64,000 nucleotides of DNA, taken from assembly GCF_014649395.1 (NCBI RefSeq), contig NZ_BMSY01000005.1, positions 1 to 64,000 of the forward strand, in the 5' to 3' direction. Positions within the stretch are counted from its first letter, which is position 1. Each line of letters opens with the position of its first letter. The translations under genes and the position numbers were made by a program. The notes beneath the pieces are model-generated. The model saw nothing but the letters and a program-made list of their open reading frames with translations. It did not search any database and was not told the DNA's origin. The DNA is from Streptomyces aureoverticillatus (GTDB lineage Bacteria > Actinomycetota > Actinomycetes > Streptomycetales > Streptomycetaceae). Shown here one piece after another: positions 7,759 to 15,689 of the stretch.

Positions 7759-8421
7759 TCAGCCGGTGACACCGTGCCGCACGGCCCACAGGGCGGCCTG
7801 GGTGCGGTCGGCGAGGTCCAGCTTCATGAGGATGTTCGACACATGGGTCTTGACGGTCTTCTCGGAGAGCACGAGCGCGCGGGCGATCTCGCGGTTCGAC
7901 CGGCCGTCCGCGATCAGGCCGAGCACCTCGCGCTCCCGCTCGGTGAGGGAACCGCCTCTCCCCTGCGTGTTGTTGGCCTCTTCCTGGGACAGCAGGGCGC
8001 CCGCCACCTCGGGCTGGAGCAGGACGTGCCCGGCGTGCACGGAGCGGATGGCTCCGGCGAGGGCTTCCGGGTCGACGTCCTTGTACACATAGCCCGCCGC
8101 GCCCGCCCGCAGGGCCGGGACGACCGTGCGCTGCTCGGTGAAGCTCGTGACGATCAATACGCGCGCGGGGTTGGCCAGTTCACGGAGTTTGCGCAGCGCC
8201 TCGACGCCGTCCATGCCGGGCATCTTGACGTCCATCAGGACGACGTCCGGCTTCAACTCCTCGGCGGACGCGACTCCTTCGGCGCCGTCGGACGCCTCAC
8301 CGACGACCTCGATGTCGTCCTGGATCTCCAGGAACGTACGCAGACCGCGGCGGACCACCTGGTGGTCGTCGACCAGCAGCACCCGGATCGCCGCCTTGGG
8401 GTTGAGCACAGAGTCAGCCAC
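7759..8421 (-). CDS. NarL/LuxR-family response regulator
   Basis: A 220-residue two-component regulator. The receiver domain (12-130) has the acidic pair D18-D19, phospho-acceptor D64 in VLMDVKMPGMDG, and the conserved lysine in YVYKDVDPEAL. The LuxR-type helix-turn-helix (about 155-215) carries LTEREREVLGLIADGRSNREIA. The GTG start at 8421 overlaps the last codons of the kinase gene by 8 nt, so the two are translationally coupled. It probably binds DNA as a phosphorylated dimer. The signal and regulon are unknown; a perfect 18-bp palindrome upstream of the kinase gene is a possible target. Confidence 0.92.
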   Translation of the reverse strand: MADSVLNPKAAIRVLLVDDHQVVRRGLRTFLEIQDDIEVVGEASDGAEGVASAEELKPDVVLMDVKMPGMDGVEALRKLRELANPARVLIVTSFTEQRTVVPALRAGAAGYVYKDVDPEALAGAIRSVHAGHVLLQPEVAGALLSQEEANNTQGRGGSLTEREREVLGLIADGRSNREIARALVLSEKTVKTHVSNILMKLDLADRTQAALWAVRHGVTG

Positions 8422-9559
8422 CGGGGACCTCCATCTCGATCGTCGTGCCCTTGCCGGGCTCCGACTCCACGGTCAGCCGTCCGCCGACCCCGCCCGCCCG
8501 GTCCCGCATGGAGACCAGGCCCAAGTGCCGCCCGGCGCGCCGGATGACGCGTGGGTCGAATCCCTTGCCGTCGTCCGTGACGCGCAGCACCGCTCCGGGG
8601 CCGCGCTTCTGCAGCGCGACGGCGACGCGCTCCGCCTCCGCGTGCCGCAGCGCGTTGTGCAGTGCCTCCTGGGCGACGCGCAGCATGGCCTCCTCCTGGG
8701 CGGCGGGCAGGGCGCGCACCCCGCTGCTCTCGAAGGTGACGGTGGCGGAGTGGGCGCGGTCGAGGACCTGCGTGTGCGTGCGCAGCGTGGCGACCAGGCC
8801 GTCCTCGTCGAGGGCGGCGGGGCGCAACTCCACGACGGCCGCGCGCAGTTCGTCGGCCGCCTCGGCCGCGAGCGCCGCCACCTGCTGGAGCTCGCCCTTG
8901 GCGCGCGTCGGGTCGCGGTCCACCAGGGCGGCGGCGGCCTGGGCGGTCAGGCGGAGGGAGAACAGCTTCTGGCTGACCGCGTCGTGCAGTTCGTGCGCGA
9001 GGCGGGAGCGCTCCTCGGCGATGGTCAGCTCGCGGCTGCGTTCGTACAGCCGGGCGTTGGTCAGGGCGATCGCGGCGTGCTGGGCGAGGATGGACAGGAG
9101 CTCCTCGTCGTCCTCGTCGAAGCCGCAGCCGCCCGTCGGTTTGGGGCACTGCTTGTTGGCGAGGAAGAGGGCGCCGAGGGTCTCGTCCCCGTACCTGATC
9201 GGGAGGCCGAGGAAGTCTGACATGTCCGGGTGGGCGGCCGGCCAGCCCTCGAAGCGGGGGTCCTCGCGCACGTCGGCGAGGCGCTCGGGCTCGGCCTTGC
9301 GCAGCATCGCGGCGAGGATGCCGTGCTGGCGGGGCAGCGGGCCGATGGCCTTCCACTGCTCGTCGCTGACGCCGTCGACGACGAACTGGGCGAAGCCGCC
9401 GTGGTCGTCGGGGACACCGAGGGCCGCGTACTCCGCGTCCAGCAGCTCCCGGGCCGAGGCGACGATCGTCTTGAGGACGTCGCGCACCTCCAGCTGGCTG
9501 CTCATGGCGAGCAGCGCGGAGCTGACCGCGTACAGGCCGGATCGGGGTCCTTGACTCAT
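8414..9559 (-). CDS. GAF-domain sensor histidine kinase (HisKA_3 type)
   Basis: A 381-residue cytosolic kinase without membrane helices. Residues about 25-170 form a GAF sensor domain (ELLDAEYAALGV, LGLPIRYGDETLGALFLANK); two cysteines, C138 and C145, sit in the loop QCPKPTGGCGF and could bind a ligand or metal. The dimerisation segment has RSRLAHELHDAVSQKL with phospho-acceptor H192, and the HATPase domain shows the N-box EALHNALRHA and DDGKGFD. It pairs with the downstream response regulator by an 8-nt overlap. The architecture resembles oxygen- or redox-sensing NarL-group kinases, but no haem ligand is identifiable, so the signal remains unknown. Confidence 0.92.
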   Translation of the reverse strand: MSQGPRSGLYAVSSALLAMSSQLEVRDVLKTIVASARELLDAEYAALGVPDDHGGFAQFVVDGVSDEQWKAIGPLPRQHGILAAMLRKAEPERLADVREDPRFEGWPAAHPDMSDFLGLPIRYGDETLGALFLANKQCPKPTGGCGFDEDDEELLSILAQHAAIALTNARLYERSRELTIAEERSRLAHELHDAVSQKLFSLRLTAQAAAALVDRDPTRAKGELQQVAALAAEAADELRAAVVELRPAALDEDGLVATLRTHTQVLDRAHSATVTFESSGVRALPAAQEEAMLRVAQEALHNALRHAEAERVAVALQKRGPGAVLRVTDDGKGFDPRVIRRAGRHLGLVSMRDRAGGVGGRLTVESEPGKGTTIEMEVPGG

Positions 9560-9616
9560 GGCCCAACCGTACCGGCGGGGTGTGACAGCGCGTATCCGAC
9601 CAGTGGTGGCAGGGCT

Positions 9617-9634
9617 CTAGGCCCCGGGGCCTAG
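9617..9634. promoter_or_regulatory. perfect 18-bp palindrome
   Basis: CTAGGCCCCGGGGCCTAG is a perfect palindrome 58 bp upstream of the kinase start and 135 bp before the divergent SDR gene. CTAG is rare in such GC-rich DNA. A binding site for a dimeric regulator is the simplest reading. Confidence 0.45.
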
Positions 9635-9768
9635 GCCCAGCGGACGGCTTAGGGCAAAGGGACCCCGCACGGTGCTTCTGCCGTACGAGGCGCGCGGTGA
9701 GGGTCCGTTCCTAGCGTGGGAGCCACTACGGCCACGAGGGCACTGAGGGTCACGAGGGGACGGTTGTC

Positions 9769-10467
9769 ATGCCGGTAGCGATCATTACGGGGGCTTCGAA
9801 GGGGCTTGGGCGCGCGCTGGCCGCGGCGCTCGCGGAGCGGGGCTGGGACCTCGTCCTCGATGCGAGAACGGAGTCGGTGCTCGGCGACACCGCGCGGGAG
9901 CTGGCCGGGCACGGCGGCCGGGTGCACGCGGTGGCCGGGGACGTGACGGACGCGGAGCATCGCGGGGAGCTGATCGCGCGTGCCCGCGCCCTGGGCGGCC
10001 TCGATCTGCTCGTGAACAACGCGAGCGCGCTCGGCGCCGAGCCGCTGGTCCGCCTGGACGCACTCGCGCTTGAGGGGCTGCGGCGGGCGCTGGAGACGAA
10101 TGTCGTGGCCGCGCTCGGTCTCGTACAGCAGGCGCTGCCGCTGTTGCGGGCCTCGCGCGCGGGAGGCGCGGTGATCAATGTCAGCTCCGACGCGGGCGCC
10201 GAGGCCTACGAGACGTGGGGCGGGTACGGGGCGTCCAAGGCGGCGCTCGACCAGTTGTCGGCGGTGCTCGGCGCGGAGGAGCCCGCGCTGCGGGTGTGGG
10301 CCGTCGATCCGGGTGACATGGGCACGGACCTGTACCGGGCCGCGGTGCCCGACGACGCGGATCCGCGGCCGCTGCCCGGGACGGTGGTGCCGGCCTTTCT
10401 GCGGCTGCTCGACGAGCGCCCGGTGAGCGGCCGCTATGACGCTCCTTCCCTGCTGGTGGCGTCATGA
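9769..10467 (+). CDS. short-chain dehydrogenase/reductase
   Basis: A 232-residue classical SDR. It has the cofactor motif TGASKGLG (8-15), the NNAS variant of NNAG, catalytic Ser in NVSSDAG and the active-site YGASK (Y and K in place). The substrate is unknown. The ATG at 9769 is the first in frame. The stop codon overlaps the start of the QueA-like gene (ATGA arrangement at 10464-10467), so the two are translated together and might act in one pathway, although QueA-like enzymes are not known to need an SDR. Confidence 0.85.
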   Translation: MPVAIITGASKGLGRALAAALAERGWDLVLDARTESVLGDTARELAGHGGRVHAVAGDVTDAEHRGELIARARALGGLDLLVNNASALGAEPLVRLDALALEGLRRALETNVVAALGLVQQALPLLRASRAGGAVINVSSDAGAEAYETWGGYGASKAALDQLSAVLGAEEPALRVWAVDPGDMGTDLYRAAVPDDADPRPLPGTVVPAFLRLLDERPVSGRYDAPSLLVAS

Positions 10468-11618
10468 CGGTCGCGGTGCGGGTGCCCGAGGGGCTGCACG
10501 CCGCGCTGCCGGTCGAGCAGCGCGGCCGGGGGCTGCGCAGGGACTCGGTGCGGCTGCTGGTCTCGCGCGGTACGGAGGTGTCGCACCACGGCTTCGGGGA
10601 GCTGCCGCACTTGCTGCGCGCCGGGGACCTGCTCGTGGTGAACACCTCGCCGACACTGGCCGCCGCCGTCGACGGGCGGCTGCTGGAGGCACGTGGGAGC
10701 GGGCACGCGCGCGTGGACGCGCGGGACGGGCACGCGCGCGTGGGCGAGGAGACGGAGCACGCGCGCGTAGTGGTGCATTTCTCGACGCTCGGCGAGGACG
10801 GCCGGTGGGCCGTCGAGCTGCGCGATCCCGATGGACGCGGTACTACACGCGCGCGGGCGGGCGGGCCCGCGGGGACAGAGGTGGAGTTCCCCGGAGGCGT
10901 ACGTCTGGTGTGCGAGGAGCCACTGAGCGCGGGCAGCGCGCGGCTGTGGTGGGCGCGGGTGTCGGCGGACGTGCCACGGCTGCTGCGGCGGCACGGGCGT
11001 CCCATTCGCTACTCCTACACGGAGCGGGACCAGCCGCTGTCCGTCTACCAGACGGTCTTCGCGCTCCCGTCCGCCGACGGCACGGGCAGCGCGGAGATGC
11101 CGAGTGCGGCGCGGCCGTTCACCGCGCGCCTGGTGGCACGGCTGGTGAGCCGGGGGGTGCAGTTCGCGCCGGTCCGGCTGCACACGGGGGTGGCATCGCC
11201 CGAGGTGCACGAGCCGCCGTATCCGGAGCGCTTCGAGGTGCCGGAGGCGTCGGCGCGGCTGATCAACGCGGCGCGGGCGGGCGGAGGCCGTGTCGTGGCG
11301 GTGGGGACGACGGCGGTGCGGGCCGTGGAGTCGGCGGCCGGTCCTGACGGGGTGGTCCGGGCGGCGGCGGGGCGCACGGATCTGGTGGTGACGCCGGAGC
11401 GGGGGGTGCGGGTGGTGGACGGCCTCCTCACGGGTCTGCACGAGCCGGAGGCGTCGCATCTGCTGATGCTGGAGGCGGTGGCGGGGCGGGCGGCGGTGGA
11501 GCGCGGTTATGCCGAGGCGGTACGCCATCTCTACCTCTGGCATGAGTTCGGCGACGTACACCTCCTCCTTCCGAACGAGTTTGCTCACCGAGAGCATTGC
11601 TCTAGCAACTCATGGTGA
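10464..11618 (+). CDS. QueA-like S-adenosylmethionine:tRNA ribosyltransferase-isomerase family protein
   Basis: A 384-residue member of the QueA family, which transfers the ribosyl part of SAM onto the queuosine precursor in tRNA. Recognisable blocks are RAGDLLVVNTSPTLAA (near 50-65), RHGRPIRYSY (about 172-181), YQTVFA, SAARPFTARL, LHTGVASPEVHE and VGTTAVRAVES. The canonical NFHLPxSTLLML block is altered to LHEPEASHLLML, and residues 75-97 hold three HARV repeats. The C-terminus continues about 14 residues beyond the usual end. It overlaps the upstream SDR by 4 nt. No other queuosine gene is in the window. The family is fairly sure; the tRNA-modifying activity is doubtful for this divergent branch. 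Confidence 0.75.
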   Translation: MTVAVRVPEGLHAALPVEQRGRGLRRDSVRLLVSRGTEVSHHGFGELPHLLRAGDLLVVNTSPTLAAAVDGRLLEARGSGHARVDARDGHARVGEETEHARVVVHFSTLGEDGRWAVELRDPDGRGTTRARAGGPAGTEVEFPGGVRLVCEEPLSAGSARLWWARVSADVPRLLRRHGRPIRYSYTERDQPLSVYQTVFALPSADGTGSAEMPSAARPFTARLVARLVSRGVQFAPVRLHTGVASPEVHEPPYPERFEVPEASARLINAARAGGGRVVAVGTTAVRAVESAAGPDGVVRAAAGRTDLVVTPERGVRVVDGLLTGLHEPEASHLLMLEAVAGRAAVERGYAEAVRHLYLWHEFGDVHLLLPNEFAHREHCSSNSW

Positions 11619-11677
11619 GACTGTTACGCGTCCGATGTGAGGCCGCGCATAGGGCGCACATCACGTACGAAGCTCCC

Positions 11678-11850
11678 TAGTGGATCCCTGGGCCCAGTAA
11701 ACGGGGGTTAAGTGCGGGCGCCGGAGGCGGCGGCAGACCCCCTGATCCACTACCCGGGATCGTACGTCACACCTTTGCCTCAGAATTTTGCGCCAGCTAA
11801 GAATTGCTCCCGTCGCTCGAACGCCGCGGTCTCGTACCGCGGCGTTTTGC
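11678..11850 (+). promoter_or_regulatory. candidate structured leader RNA with attenuator-like hairpin
   Basis: The 296-bp gap before the SLT gene contains a 9-bp outer helix TAGTGGATC (11678-11686) / GATCCACTA (11744-11752) enclosing GGGGG (11703-11707) paired with CCCCC (11738-11742), then a 10-bp hairpin ACGCCGCGGT / ACCGCGGCGT (11821-11845) followed by TTT, which looks like an intrinsic terminator 65 bp before the start codon. ATTGCTCC / GGAAGCAAT flank that hairpin as a further helix. Streptomyces wall-hydrolase genes are often under c-di-AMP (ydaO) riboswitches, but the ydaO consensus GGGGAACC block is not seen here. Confidence 0.45.
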
Positions 11851-11914
11851 CGGAAGCAATCTGTCCCCCGCCGGTGCAGAGCGACCTCCCGATCCACGAA
11901 GAGGTCCATCTCCC

Positions 11915-12625
11915 ATGTCCAAGCACGTCACCTCTGGTCATAGTCGCTCTACTCTGACCAAGACCCAGAAGTTCTCGATCGCCGGTGTCGCCACCCTCGG
12001 TGCCGCCGCCCTCGCCTTCTCGATCGTGCCGGGCAGCTCCGAAGCTCAGACCGAGGCGCTGGGCACCCACTCGGCTGCCTGGTCCGTGCCCGTCGACGCG
12101 CAGCAGAGCGTCAGCAAGCAGCAGTCCAACGCCAGCAAGCAGGCCAAGGACGCCGCCGCCGCGAAGGCCGCCGCCGACAAGAAGGCCGCCGCCGACGCCG
12201 CGGCGAAGAAGAAGGCCGACGCCGAGGCCGCGAAGAAGAAGGCCGAGGCCGACCGCAAGGCCAAGGAGACCGCCAGCCGCGCGGCCGCCCGCAAGCCCGT
12301 CTACGCCAACAACCTCGACGGCTGGATCCGCCAGTCCCTCGACATCATGAAGGCCAAGGGCATCCCCGGCTCGTACGACGGACTGCACCGCAACATCATG
12401 CGCGAGTCCACGGGCAACCCGAACGCCAAGAACGGCTGGGACATCAACGCGATCAACGGCACCCCGTCGATCGGCCTGCTCCAGGTCATCCAGCCGACGT
12501 TCGACGCGTACCACGTCGACGGCACCTCGACGAACATCTACGACCCGGTCGCCAACATCACCGCCGCGGCCAACTACGCCGCCGACCGCTACGGCTCGAT
12601 CGACAACGTGAACGGCGCCTACTGA
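11915..12625 (+). CDS. secreted SLT-domain lytic transglycosylase
   Basis: A 236-residue exported protein. An N-terminal hydrophobic signal segment (residues about 20-45, SIAGVATLGAAALAFSIVPG) is followed by a charged Lys/Ala coiled-coil linker (about 65-125, many KKKA and DKKAA units) and a compact SLT/transglycosylase domain (about 130-236) with RNIMRESTGNPNAKNGWDINA (catalytic Glu in RESTGNPNA) and GLLQVIQPTF. It should cleave peptidoglycan glycan strands during growth or spore germination. The ATG at 11915 begins the signal peptide. The unusually long leader suggests control at the RNA level. A strong hairpin follows the gene. Confidence 0.88.
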   Translation: MSKHVTSGHSRSTLTKTQKFSIAGVATLGAAALAFSIVPGSSEAQTEALGTHSAAWSVPVDAQQSVSKQQSNASKQAKDAAAAKAAADKKAAADAAAKKKADAEAAKKKAEADRKAKETASRAAARKPVYANNLDGWIRQSLDIMKAKGIPGSYDGLHRNIMRESTGNPNAKNGWDINAINGTPSIGLLQVIQPTFDAYHVDGTSTNIYDPVANITAAANYAADRYGSIDNVNGAY

Positions 12626-12667
12626 GTCGTACGACCCGGACCTCTTCAACCGAGGCTCACTGACGCC

Positions 12668-12701
12668 GAAGGGCGGCACCCCGCGCGGGGTGCCGCCCTT
12701 C
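12668..12701. terminator. bidirectional terminator hairpin
   Basis: Perfect 15-bp stem GAAGGGCGGCACCCC around GCGC, followed by TCGTACTTCTTG; it lies between the convergent SLT and ABC genes. Confidence 0.8.
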
Positions 12702-12731
12702 TCGTACTTCTTGTACGTGTACTTCTTGCGC

Positions 12732-15329
12732 CTACTTGCGCATGACCTCCGGCTCGTGGCGGCGCAGGAAGCGGGCCACCAGGAAGCCGCAGAAGGCGCC
12801 GAGGGCGAGCAGGGCGGCCATGTCCATGCCCCAGGCCGCGGCCTCGTGGTCCCACAGCGGGTCCGTGCTGCCCGGGTCGTCCGGATTCGGGCTGATCTTG
12901 TTGAAGTCCAGCGTCGTACCGGCGGCGGCGACCGCCCAGCGCGAAGGCATCAGGTACGAGAACTGGTTGACGCCGACCGTGCCGTGCAGGATGAACAGGC
13001 AGCCGGTGAACACGACCTGGATGATCGCGAACATGACCAGCAGCGGCATGGTCTTCTCGGCGGTCTTCACCAGGGCCGAGATGATCAGGCCGAACATCAT
13101 CGACGTGAAGCCGAGCGCCATGATCGGCAACGAGAGCTCGAGCAGCACGCCGCCGCCCAGGACCAGGCCCTTCTCGGGGATCTCGCGGGACGAGAAGCCG
13201 ATGGCGCCGACCAGGGCGCCCTGCAGCACCGTGATGAAGCCGAGGACGATGACCTTGGACATCAGGTACGCGGAGCGTGACAGGCCGGTCGCGCGCTCCC
13301 GTTCGTAGATCACCCGTTCCTTGATCAGCTCGCGGACGGAGTTGGCGGCGCCCGCGAAGCACGCGCCGACCGCGAGGATCAGGAGCACGGTGGTGGCCGT
13401 GCCGTTCGGGAGGATCTTGCCGGTCTGCGGGTTCACGTTCGGCAGCAGACCCTTGTCCGGGTCGATGAGCAGGCTCACCGCGCCGAGCACCGCCGGCAGG
13501 ATCAGCATCAGCGCCATGAAGCCCTTGTCGGAGGCGATCACGGACACATAGCGACGGATCAGGGTGATCAGCTGGGAGCCCCAGCTCTGCGGCTTGGGCG
13601 GCTTGATCGCCTGCGCCGGCGGCATGTGTACGGACTGCGCGGCGACGGCGTCGATGTCCGCGGCGTACATCTGGTAGTGCTGCGAGCCCTTCCAGCGGCC
13701 CGCCCAGTCGTAGTCGCGGTAGTTCTCGAAGGCGGAGAAGACATCGGCCCAGGTGCTGTAGCCGAAGAAGTTCAGCGCCTCCTCGGGCGGGCCGAAGTAC
13801 GCCACCGAACCGCCCGGCGCCATCACCAGCAGCTTGTCGCAGATGGCCAGCTCGGCCACCGAGTGCGTGACGACGAGGACCGTACGGCCGTCGTCGGCCA
13901 GGCCGCGCAGGAGCTGCATGACGTCGCGGTCCATGCCCGGGTCGAGGCCGGAGGTCGGCTCGTCCAGGAAGATCAGGGACGGCTTGGTCAGCAGCTCCAG
14001 GGCCACCGACACGCGCTTGCGCTGGCCGCCCGAGAGCGAGGTGACCTTCTTGTCCTTGTGGATGTCGAGCTTCAGCTCGCGCAGGACCTCGCCTATGCGC
14101 TGCTGGCGCTCCTGCTCGCTGGTGTCGGCGGGGAAGCGCAGCTTGGCCGCGTACTTGAGCGCCTTGTTGACGGTCAGCTCCTTGTGCAGGATGTCGTCCT
14201 GCGGGACCAGACCGATGCGCTGGCGCAGCTCGGCGAACTGCTTGTACAGGTTCCGGTTGTCGTAGAGGACGTCGCCCTGGTTGGCGGGCCGGTAGCCGGT
14301 GAGCGCCTTGAGCAGGGTGGACTTTCCGGAGCCCGAGGGGCCGATGACCGCGATGAGCGACTTCTCCGGGACGCCGAAGGAGACGTCCTTGAGGATCTGC
14401 TTGCCGCCGTCGACCGTGACGGTCAGGTGGCGCGCGGAGAAGGAGACGTCACCGGTGTCGACGAACTCCTCGAGGCGGTCGCCGACGAGGCGGAACGTCG
14501 AGTGGCCGACGCCCACGATGTCGTTCGGGCCGATGAGGACCGTGGACGACTTCGCGATCGGCATGCCGTTGACGTACGTGCCGTTGTGCGAGCCCAGGTC
14601 GCGCAGCTCGAAGCGGCCGTCGGGCGACGCCGTGAACTCCGCGTGCAGACGCGAGACCTGGAGGTCGGAGACCACCAGCTCGTTCTCCAGGGCACGGCCG
14701 ATGCGCATCTTTCGGCCAAGCGAGAACTGGTGGTACGTCGTCGGGCTGCGGTCGCCGTGGACCGGCGGGGCCCCCGCCGCGCCGCCGGACCCCACGCCCG
14801 CGCCCGGGCCCTGCTGCTGCGGAACCTGCCCCTGGCCCTGGCCCTGCTGCGGCCAGGACTGCTGCTGCGGCATGTGCTGCTGAGGCGCCTGGTAGTGCGG
14901 CGCCTGATGCTGCTGACCCTGCCCGGCCCAGCCCGGCGCGCTCTGCTGTCCTGCCTGGCCGGGGGCGTGCTGCGGCGGCGCGTGCTGCGCCTGCTGCTGC
15001 GCTCCCGGCGCGGACATCGCCGCGGCGGCGCCGGAGAGGATCAGCTGCGGGCCGTCGGTCGCGTTGCCCAGGTGGACGGCCGATCCAGGGCCGATCTCCA
15101 TCTGATGGATCCGCTGCCCCTGCACGAAAGTGCCGTTGGTGGAGCCGTGGTCCTCAATGACCCAACTGCGCCCGCCCCAACTGATCGTCGCGTGCCGCCA
15201 GGAGACCCTGGCGTCGTCCAGCGCGATGTCACCCTGTGGATCACGCCCAAGGGTGTATGCCCTGGACGAATCGAGCGTCCAGGTCCTGCCATTCAATTCC
15301 AGTACGAGTTCCGGCACTCCATGCCCCAC
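12732..15329 (-). CDS. FHA-FHA-ABC transporter (ATPase fused to ABC-2 permease)
   Basis: An 865-residue fusion: FHA domain 1 (about 20-90, LGRDPQGDIALDD, RVSWRHA, GSTNGTFVQG), a Gln/Pro/His-rich linker (about 105-190), FHA domain 2 (about 200-280, RIGRALENELVVSD, SRLHAE, GSHNGTYVNG), an ABC ATPase (Walker A GPSGSGKST, signature LSGGQRKRVS, Walker B LIFLDEPTSGLD) and six membrane helices of ABC-2 type at the C-terminus. The architecture matches mycobacterial Rv1747, an exporter controlled by Ser/Thr kinase phosphorylation through its FHA domains. No kinase gene is adjacent. Start is GTG 15329 with GGGGGAC upstream; GTG 15317 is an alternative. Substrate unknown, cell-envelope lipids being a reasonable guess. 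Confidence 0.9.
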   Translation of the reverse strand: MGHGVPELVLELNGRTWTLDSSRAYTLGRDPQGDIALDDARVSWRHATISWGGRSWVIEDHGSTNGTFVQGQRIHQMEIGPGSAVHLGNATDGPQLILSGAAAAMSAPGAQQQAQHAPPQHAPGQAGQQSAPGWAGQGQQHQAPHYQAPQQHMPQQQSWPQQGQGQGQVPQQQGPGAGVGSGGAAGAPPVHGDRSPTTYHQFSLGRKMRIGRALENELVVSDLQVSRLHAEFTASPDGRFELRDLGSHNGTYVNGMPIAKSSTVLIGPNDIVGVGHSTFRLVGDRLEEFVDTGDVSFSARHLTVTVDGGKQILKDVSFGVPEKSLIAVIGPSGSGKSTLLKALTGYRPANQGDVLYDNRNLYKQFAELRQRIGLVPQDDILHKELTVNKALKYAAKLRFPADTSEQERQQRIGEVLRELKLDIHKDKKVTSLSGGQRKRVSVALELLTKPSLIFLDEPTSGLDPGMDRDVMQLLRGLADDGRTVLVVTHSVAELAICDKLLVMAPGGSVAYFGPPEEALNFFGYSTWADVFSAFENYRDYDWAGRWKGSQHYQMYAADIDAVAAQSVHMPPAQAIKPPKPQSWGSQLITLIRRYVSVIASDKGFMALMLILPAVLGAVSLLIDPDKGLLPNVNPQTGKILPNGTATTVLLILAVGACFAGAANSVRELIKERVIYERERATGLSRSAYLMSKVIVLGFITVLQGALVGAIGFSSREIPEKGLVLGGGVLLELSLPIMALGFTSMMFGLIISALVKTAEKTMPLLVMFAIIQVVFTGCLFILHGTVGVNQFSYLMPSRWAVAAAGTTLDFNKISPNPDDPGSTDPLWDHEAAAWGMDMAALLALGAFCGFLVARFLRRHEPEVMRK

Positions 15330-15544
15330 TGAGTTGTCCCCCGAGTTGCCCCCATCATGGGGAGTCTAGGGATGTCGAACATCGGGAGGAACTATTTCAG
15401 GCGGAGGCCTCTGACCGAAAGTCGGGCCTTGTGAAGACTGCGTACGGGCCACTATGACTGCCCCGTTGACGGGGCAGATACCGCCCCGGAGAGTAGTAAG
15501 GGCTCTCAGCGAGTACGGATCACGTGCATTGTGCGCATAGCGCT

Positions 15545-15620
15545 CATGGCGGCGATGCGAGTCATGTCTGCCATGACTGGCATGACTGCTGTGTCTTTCA
15601 TGTCTCTCATGTCTTTCATG
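15545..15620. repeat. cluster of CATG tetranucleotides before the streptophobe gene
   Basis: Seven CATG palindromes occur in about 75 bp, in forms such as CATGACTG and CATGTCTTT. This is unusual in such GC-rich DNA. The region lies between the divergent ABC gene and the streptophobe gene. Confidence 0.6.
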
Positions 15621-15689
15621 CGCCCTGCGGATTCCTTCGCACGCGTCCGTACCGGGAGGGCGATGCGCGCTGCGAGCTCGGGGGGTCCC

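Noticed and set aside
11641..11914. Known c-di-AMP (ydaO) riboswitch before the SLT gene
   Set aside because: The characteristic GGGGAACC and CCGACAGCTAACC blocks are not visible, although CAGCTAA occurs; only a generic structured leader is claimed.
15531..15689. Met-rich N-terminal extension of the streptophobe protein (MRIALMAAMRVMSAMTGM...)
   Set aside because: It is made of the CATG repeats, has no ribosome-binding site and does not match the hydrophobic start seen after MRAASSGG or METGRYED.
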